DNA from: UBA1424 sp041669225
Lineage (GTDB): Bacteria > Bacillota_I > Bacilli_A > RFN20 > CAG-826
Direction: 5' to 3'
Assembly (NCBI GenBank): GCA_041669225.1
Contig: JBAYBO010000037.1
Coordinates: 1-10,661 of the forward strand
DNA length: 10,661 nt
A model generated the notes under the pieces. The model worked only from the letters and a program-made list of their open reading frames with translations. It ran no database searches and was not told where the DNA came from. Below are positions 6,276 through 10,661 of the stretch, one piece after another (position 1 is the stretch's first letter; each line of letters starts with the position of its first letter). The position numbers were made by a program, and so were the translations under genes.

Positions 6276-7736
6276 TTATTCTTCAACTCCTCTCAAAGAA
6301 GGATTGAAAGCATCGCGCAGTCCATTACCGAAGACGTTAAATGAAATCATTAATAACGAGATAAAAATAGCCGGGAAGAAGATGACATGCGGAGCGTATT
6401 GTAAGGAGGTTTGGCCAGCATTAAGCATTGCGCCAATTGAAGTTATGTCTGAAGCGGTAAGATCAACGATTCCTAAATACGAGAGTATGGATTCCGAGAA
6501 AATTACAGAAGGAACCATTAAGATTGAACCGGTGATAATTGTACCGATTGCGTTAGGCAAAATGTGTCGGAAAATAATTCGACCATCTGATGCTCCAAGT
6601 GTTCTGGCTGCCAGGACATACTCTTGCCGTTTAAATCGATAAAATTGCATTCGCACTCGGGCAGCGGTACTTATCCACCCCGTCAAAACAAAAGCAAATA
6701 GCAAGGCCGGTATCGGTCCTATCTTGCCGGCAAAGTGAATTTGAAACAATGTTAACAAGATAATACTTGGTATTTCGATAAGAATATCGGCAATTCGTTC
6801 CATAATCAAATCAGCAGTTCCACCATAATATCCTTCAATCGCGCCATAAATGACACCAATTAAGATATTAATTAACGCAACTGAAAAACCTAAAGCAATT
6901 GATAGTCTGGCGCCGGAACCAAGTCGGGCAAAAATATCGCGCCCAAAGGAATCACTGCCAAACAAATAAAGCGGTTCTTTGCCATATTGAAAAACATAAT
7001 ACTGATCATAGTCTACCCGAAGTCGATAAACACTAGTTGATGTGACTTCCTCATAAATATACTCGCCCGTTATATCGTCGACTTTATAGATAGGAATAAT
7101 ATTCCCTTCATTATCAAAAATCGGAGTCATATCAGGTAGAAGTTGGTAATAATAGTTCGCCTCTTTATGCATTAATAATAATCGCGCGTTAGTCGTATAA
7201 GACGTGTCGAGCATCGGATAACGAAGTTGTATTCCGTTGTCATTTTCATATTGAACGAGTTTTTGATAGGCACTAGCCTCGAGAGTCACATACAAAAAAC
7301 CGCGTTTATACGTATCAAATCTATATTTATAGTATTTCATCAGTGTCGGGTTAGACTGTTCATATTCTTCAAAAACTTCAACAACCGCGCCGTGAGAATT
7401 ATCATAAACATATTCTTTAAAACTAGCATCCTTGACCTTTGTTCCGTCCCAGAAGCCAGTTCCTTCAAACATTTTATTTTTAGGCAGAAGATATTGATAC
7501 TGAGTATACTGCTCATTAACCCCATATGAAGAAATAACCGGGGCAAAAACTGCAAAGGCAATTAAAAGCAAAAGAATAACACCGGCGACGACAGAGCCTT
7601 TATTTTTTGTAAAACGCATGATTGCATCTTTAAAATAGCCAATCGGTTTAGTTTCGAATTTTTGATCAAAGCGTATATTTTCTTGGGAGGCAAATTCGAA
7701 TTTTTCTTTAGGAATACTATTATATTCATTTTTCAT
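6276..7736 (-). CDS. oppC: Oligopeptide ABC transporter permease OppC with a large extracytoplasmic insertion
   Basis: The second channel-forming subunit of the importer. The N-terminal cytoplasmic part (1-46) contains the OppC-type GYFKDAIMRFTKNKGSVVAG stretch leading into helix 1 (about 47-70). The conserved GSDSFGRDIFARL motif (260-272) comes before the remaining five helices (about 277-303, 318-337, 341-360, 395-415, 448-470). The EAA loop that docks on the ATPases is EYVLAARTLGASDGRIIFRH (372-391), followed by ILPN. The end is DAFNPSLRG (475-483). The length is 486 residues against about 300 normally. The excess sits between helix 1 and the GSDSFGRD motif (about 72-258), outside the membrane; it is rich in Tyr, Asp and Glu and lacks Cys. 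The start ATG overlaps the oppB stop as ATGA and has a very strong AGGAGGAGGT upstream. Confidence 0.95.
   Translation of the reverse strand: MKNEYNSIPKEKFEFASQENIRFDQKFETKPIGYFKDAIMRFTKNKGSVVAGVILLLLIAFAVFAPVISSYGVNEQYTQYQYLLPKNKMFEGTGFWDGTKVKDASFKEYVYDNSHGAVVEVFEEYEQSNPTLMKYYKYRFDTYKRGFLYVTLEASAYQKLVQYENDNGIQLRYPMLDTSYTTNARLLLMHKEANYYYQLLPDMTPIFDNEGNIIPIYKVDDITGEYIYEEVTSTSVYRLRVDYDQYYVFQYGKEPLYLFGSDSFGRDIFARLGSGARLSIALGFSVALINILIGVIYGAIEGYYGGTADLIMERIADILIEIPSIILLTLFQIHFAGKIGPIPALLFAFVLTGWISTAARVRMQFYRFKRQEYVLAARTLGASDGRIIFRHILPNAIGTIITGSILMVPSVIFSESILSYLGIVDLTASDITSIGAMLNAGQTSLQYAPHVIFFPAIFISLLMISFNVFGNGLRDAFNPSLRGVEE
6287..6294 (-). promoter_or_regulatory. oppD ribosome-binding site
   Basis: GAGAGGAG on the minus strand lies inside the last codons of oppC, 13 bases before the oppD ATG. 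The spacing is longer than the optimal 5-9 bases, but the next in-frame ATG (codon 5) would be 12 bases further away, so the first ATG is preferred. Confidence 0.65.
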
Positions 7737-8698
7737 TCTGCTTTACCTCCTCCTATACGAATTCGTGGATCAACAATACCATAAGATAAGTCAACCATTA
7801 AAGCGGCGACTAGCCCAATCACAACGTAAAACATCGACACAAACATAAAGACGTCGTAATCAAGCTTTTGAATTGATGTTAGGTATAATTTGCCAACGCC
7901 AGGAACGGCGAAGATATTTTCAATAATAAGAGAGCCGCCAAGAATACTTATAAATTCTCCAACAATCATCGGGAAAATCGGAACCATTGAATTACGTAAA
8001 GCATGATTAATAGTCGCTTGCGTACGAGTTAAACCTTTAGCCCGAGCAAGAAGCATAAAATCTGAAGTTAATACTTCAGTGAGTTCCGCGCGAGTATAAC
8101 GAGTAAAGCCCGCTATCGAGCCCACTGCTAATGAAAAAACAGGCAAAATTATTGATTTAATGGTATCCCATGAAAACCAACCAGATTCATCGGTAGCCGT
8201 CATAATCGCTGGTAACCATCCTAGTTTTGAATAAAAAATGTACTGTAATAGAAAGGCCGTAACAAAACTTGGGACCGAGATGGCGAGCATAACGCCAACC
8301 GAAATGATTTGATCTTCGATTTTATTTTTTCGAAGAGCGGCAAATATGCCAAGTCCAAGGCCAATAGGAATGCTTACTAATATCGCAAATAAATTGACAT
8401 ACATCGTTGAAGGCAAACGATCAAATAGAACTTTTGATACCGGGGTCAACCATGATATTTGCATTGAAACACCCCAGTCAAATTTAGTAATTATATTCCA
8501 AAGAAATATACCATATTGAACTAATATTGGTTCGTTATAGCCATAAGCTTCACGTAGGATTAGAGCATAATCATTATCAGCTCCAGGTGCGCCTGCGACA
8601 TGAAAAGGCAGAAGCCTGATAAGAATAAACAAAAACGTCATGATCACAAAGAGCGATAATACCATGAGATAAAGACGTTTTATGATGTATTTGCCCAT
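7733..8698 (-). CDS. oppB: Oligopeptide ABC transporter permease OppB
   Basis: First channel-forming subunit of the peptide importer, 321 residues and of normal family length. Helix 1 is at about 9-30, with further helices near 99-121, 132-156, 181-198, 237-259 and 282-304. The EAA-type loop for ATPase contact is DFMLLARAKGLTRTQATINH (213-232), followed by LRNSMVPI. The conserved NIFAVPGVGKL (261-271) and C-terminal VDPRIRI (309-315) are typical. Unlike its partners it carries no large insertion. The start ATG (8696-8698) has AGAAAGGA with 9-base spacing. Translation ends with a TGA that overlaps the oppC start, which is good evidence that TGA is a true stop here. It follows the binding-protein gene after 157 bp containing a hairpin, so it is probably expressed at a lower level than that gene. 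Confidence 0.96.
   Translation of the reverse strand: MGKYIIKRLYLMVLSLFVIMTFLFILIRLLPFHVAGAPGADNDYALILREAYGYNEPILVQYGIFLWNIITKFDWGVSMQISWLTPVSKVLFDRLPSTMYVNLFAILVSIPIGLGLGIFAALRKNKIEDQIISVGVMLAISVPSFVTAFLLQYIFYSKLGWLPAIMTATDESGWFSWDTIKSIILPVFSLAVGSIAGFTRYTRAELTEVLTSDFMLLARAKGLTRTQATINHALRNSMVPIFPMIVGEFISILGGSLIIENIFAVPGVGKLYLTSIQKLDYDVFMFVSMFYVVIGLVAALMVDLSYGIVDPRIRIGGGKAE
7745..7754 (-). promoter_or_regulatory. Very strong oppC ribosome-binding site inside oppB
   Basis: AGGAGGAGGT on the minus strand ends 8 bases before the oppC ATG. It lies within the oppB coding end and encodes the Gly triplet in its C-terminus (RIGGGKAE), so the end of OppB appears shaped by the need for this site. Together with the ATGA overlap it indicates tight coupling of the two permease subunits. 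Confidence 0.85.
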
Positions 8699-8707
8699 AT
8701 CGAATCG

Positions 8708-8797
8708 TCCTTTCTTTAGAAAAGTACATAAAGTATATAATCTAATAATATTTTATTAAAGCAAAATAGTTAAGAAAACCATATTTAATAAAAATAG
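8708..8797 (-). promoter_or_regulatory. AT-rich leader of oppB with a weak promoter candidate
   Basis: Between the hairpin and oppB lies a very AT-rich stretch. A -10-like TATACT (5 of 6 to TATAAT) on the minus strand near 8732-8737 has a poor -35 candidate (TTTAAT, 3 of 6) 17 bases upstream. This could give oppBCDF a second, internal promoter, but such matches are expected by chance in DNA this AT-rich. The oppB ribosome-binding site AGAAAGGA lies at 8708-8715. Confidence 0.3.
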
Positions 8798-8829
8798 ATG
8801 GGCATTTAATCGCTAGACTAAATGCCCAT
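8798..8829 (-). terminator. Hairpin between the binding-protein gene and oppB (partial terminator or mRNA stabiliser)
   Basis: Positions 8798-8808 (atgggcattta) and 8819-8829 (taaatgcccat) form a perfect 11-bp stem with a 10-base loop. On the minus strand it lies about 26 bases after the binding-protein stop codon and is followed by CTATTTTTATT, a broken T tract. The shape fits a leaky intrinsic terminator. In other binding-protein-dependent transporters such intergenic hairpins allow more binding protein than permease to be made. Confidence 0.75.
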
Positions 8830-8855
8830 TTGTTAGAAATCGAATTTAGTAGTGC

Positions 8856-10661
8856 TTATTTGGTGTAGTCAAGAGTATTATTCTTGAGGTAGTTATCCCA
8901 TTCGGCATCATCGTAATTAAAGGTCATGAAGCGAATGCCACCATAAGCGACGAGGTTGACATAGTCATTAGTTCCAAATTGAATCTTATATGAATATAAA
9001 GAAGCATTTGAATATGCATAGATGGAAGCAAATACCCATTTTTGAACGAGGGCAAGCTCCATTGCCGATAAAATATCTAAACGAGTTTCAAGATCGGCTT
9101 TGCTGGCAGAGTAATCGCCATTGCCATCATTAAGTTCATAGTTCCAATCAAACCAAGTGTTAGTTACGTCAGTGCCACCAACGTTAATTGTTAATTGCTC
9201 GTTTTCAGTATCGAAACCATATTCATATTTGAGTTCAGGATCAGTGTAAACTTGCATGATTCCAAATGGATCCATCGTTTGACCGCCCCAGGTTGAAAAG
9301 CACATATCGGCTCCGCCAGAAATCATACGGTCTGAATAGTCTTCGTCGACTTGTTTTTCAACCGAAATCTTACCTTCTAAAGGAGTTCCAACTGCCAATG
9401 CTTTTAATGCAGTGTCAAAGAAGCTTGCATAGTTGGTATAAATTGCATCAGCGCCATAAACCCAGAAGGTTAACTTGACTTCGTCCCCTGAAACCAAATG
9501 GCCTGCTTTAGAACTGGCTATTTCTTCATTATAGGCTTCGATCAATAATGCCCGAGCTTTAGCAATATCATAGCCATTTTCATTGTCGCCAAAGACTTCA
9601 TCAACTACACTTTGTCCTTGTTCGGTGTTACGGTATGCTACGCCAGTTTCGGGATCGGCGACGTAAAGTTCGTTAATCGGTACAACGTAAGGAATTGAAC
9701 CGGAAGTTAACGATTGCGTGAAATCTTCACGATCGAGAGCCCATGAGAAGGCTTCGCGGAATTTGATGTTTGTTAAAATTGTTTTGTTTATACCAGCTTC
9801 TTGTCTACTCGCTAGAGAATTCCAATCGGTTGAGAAAGTGATTTTGCGAGTATAGGATTCAGGTGTAAACAGTAGATTCGAAGAGTTTTTGTACTTGTTC
9901 ATGTCCGAGGCTTGTAAACCGATGTCATCGATTTCGCCTTTTTCAAACATTTGTAAAGCAGTAGCGTGCTCCGGCACGATTGTAATACGGATAATATCCG
10001 TTTGGAATTGACCATTATGATTTCCGTCAGAATAGCCATACCAGTTATCGTTCTTTTCAAGAACAATTAACTTGTCGAGCTGATATTGAGAGAGTTTGTA
10101 TGGTCCAAACGCCATGTAATTATTAAGGGCAGTACCATAGTTTGTCTTTGTTAAACCACTGACTTCTGATTTTCCGGCTTCGTAAAGGGATTCCTTGACT
10201 AACCAGTTACTTGAAAGGTTGTATTTCAAGTAGAATTCAGTAATTGGGGCAGCTAGATAAAGCGTGATTTGGTAGTCACCGCTTTTAACGAGACCAACAG
10301 CTCTTTCGGCACCATCAAAATCAAATGCCGGAAATTCACTTAATTTAAAGTAAATATAGTCAGCGTAATCTTCATAACTGACACTATAACCCACTTCAAG
10401 GTATTCGGTAATGATTTCTTCAATCGCGGCAGCGTTAGCTGAAGTAACTTCAATCATTAATGGATTATCAATTGTTCCATAATCGCCAGAGGCAAATGCA
10501 GCGGCGCCGATTGGGAAATATTCAGCGTAATCGGTGTAATCTTCCACCATCGTATATCCGGTCATTCCGTCAAAGGCGGTAGTTTGGAACATCGAGAAAT
10601 ACGTTTTTCCGTCAATCGATTCACCATCATCCGACAAATTAAGATAAACTTGTTGACCGCC
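8856..10661 (-). CDS. oppA: Oligopeptide ABC transporter substrate-binding protein OppA-like (5' end outside window)
   Basis: Partial gene: the frame stays open to the right edge, giving 601 visible residues and no start codon. The TTG at 10635-10637 is not a credible start because the reading frame continues upstream. The protein belongs to the SBP_bac_5 family of extracellular peptide-binding proteins. Visible hallmarks (visible numbering) are FGPYKLSQYQLDKLIVLEKN (185-204) with WYG following, the FEKGEIDDIG stretch (239-248), and IKFREAFSWALDRED (299-313), all standard lobe elements. The end, DDAEWDNYL near the C-terminus, is also typical. About 185 residues precede the GPYKL motif without reaching the lobe I start or the signal peptide, so the complete protein is probably well above the usual 540 residues. 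A lipoprotein signal is expected but not visible. It stands first in the visible operon and should deliver peptides to OppB/OppC. Confidence 0.92.
   Translation of the reverse strand, partial: GGQQVYLNLSDDGESIDGKTYFSMFQTTAFDGMTGYTMVEDYTDYAEYFPIGAAAFASGDYGTIDNPLMIEVTSANAAAIEEIITEYLEVGYSVSYEDYADYIYFKLSEFPAFDFDGAERAVGLVKSGDYQITLYLAAPITEFYLKYNLSSNWLVKESLYEAGKSEVSGLTKTNYGTALNNYMAFGPYKLSQYQLDKLIVLEKNDNWYGYSDGNHNGQFQTDIIRITIVPEHATALQMFEKGEIDDIGLQASDMNKYKNSSNLLFTPESYTRKITFSTDWNSLASRQEAGINKTILTNIKFREAFSWALDREDFTQSLTSGSIPYVVPINELYVADPETGVAYRNTEQGQSVVDEVFGDNENGYDIAKARALLIEAYNEEIASSKAGHLVSGDEVKLTFWVYGADAIYTNYASFFDTALKALAVGTPLEGKISVEKQVDEDYSDRMISGGADMCFSTWGGQTMDPFGIMQVYTDPELKYEYGFDTENEQLTINVGGTDVTNTWFDWNYELNDGNGDYSASKADLETRLDILSAMELALVQKWVFASIYAYSNASLYSYKIQFGTNDYVNLVAYGGIRFMTFNYDDAEWDNYLKNNTLDYTK

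Noticed and set aside
6247..6642. Open frame of 131 codons on the plus strand opposite the oppC 3' end
   Set aside because: It starts with TTG, has no Shine-Dalgarno and is antisense to the conserved OppC membrane core and its EAA region.
10635..10637. TTG as the start codon of the binding-protein gene
   Set aside because: The frame continues open to the window edge, there is no ribosome-binding site and no signal peptide would follow. The gene is simply cut by the window.
43..10661. Mycoplasma-type genetic code (TGA = Trp)
   Set aside because: No gene contains an in-frame TGA, the tryptophan codon checked (in lemA) is TGG, and TGA ends oppB and oppD at positions that fit the next gene's start.

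Overview
The window is an AT-rich, tightly packed bacterial segment in which every convincing gene lies on the minus strand. Two transcription units can be read. The first, entering from the right edge, is an oligopeptide (Opp/Ami/Dpp-type) ABC importer in the order substrate-binding protein, OppB, OppC, OppD, OppF. It is followed 3 bp later by a small three-helix membrane protein. The second, after a 125-bp gap with a good promoter-like sequence, is a large two-helix membrane protein (DUF3137-like) followed by a LemA-family protein. A hairpin at the left edge probably terminates this second unit.

Layout from right to left, in the direction of transcription: 10661-8856 substrate-binding protein, cut by the window edge so that its signal peptide is not visible; 8855-8699 intergenic region with a strong 11-bp hairpin and an AT-rich leader; 8698-7733 oppB; 7736-6276 oppC (ATGA overlap with oppB); 6273-4480 oppD; 4487-3129 oppF (8-bp overlap); 3125-2703 small membrane protein; 2702-2578 promoter region; 2577-754 DUF3137-like gene; 708-43 lemA; 22-1 terminator-like hairpin. 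No stretch longer than about 160 bp lacks a gene. I see no tRNA, rRNA, CRISPR array, transposase or insertion sequence.

The Opp genes work together. The lipid-anchored or secreted binding protein delivers peptides to the OppB/OppC membrane channel, and OppD/OppF hydrolyse ATP to drive import. OppB is of normal size and sequence. OppC, OppD, OppF and apparently the binding protein each carry large extra segments: about 160-190 residues outside the membrane in OppC, about 235 residues inside the helical subdomain of OppD, and a charged coiled-coil-like segment of about 140 residues in OppF at a different position. OppD has also lost the cysteines usual in its C-terminal tail. Core ATPase motifs are intact in both ATPases, so the importer looks functional.

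Organism: low-GC Gram-positive lineage (Bacillota). The enlarged Opp subunits and the compact, AT-rich layout recall Mollicutes and their relatives (Acholeplasma, Izemoplasma and Erysipelotrichia-type bacteria). However, TGA clearly acts as a stop codon (oppB, oppD) and tryptophan is TGG, so this is not a Mycoplasma/Spiroplasma using genetic code 4. This placement is an inference from gene character, not from a marker gene. Nothing here forms an obviously unknown multi-gene system. The best candidates for new biology are the large insertions in the Opp subunits and the unassigned small membrane protein at the end of the opp operon.
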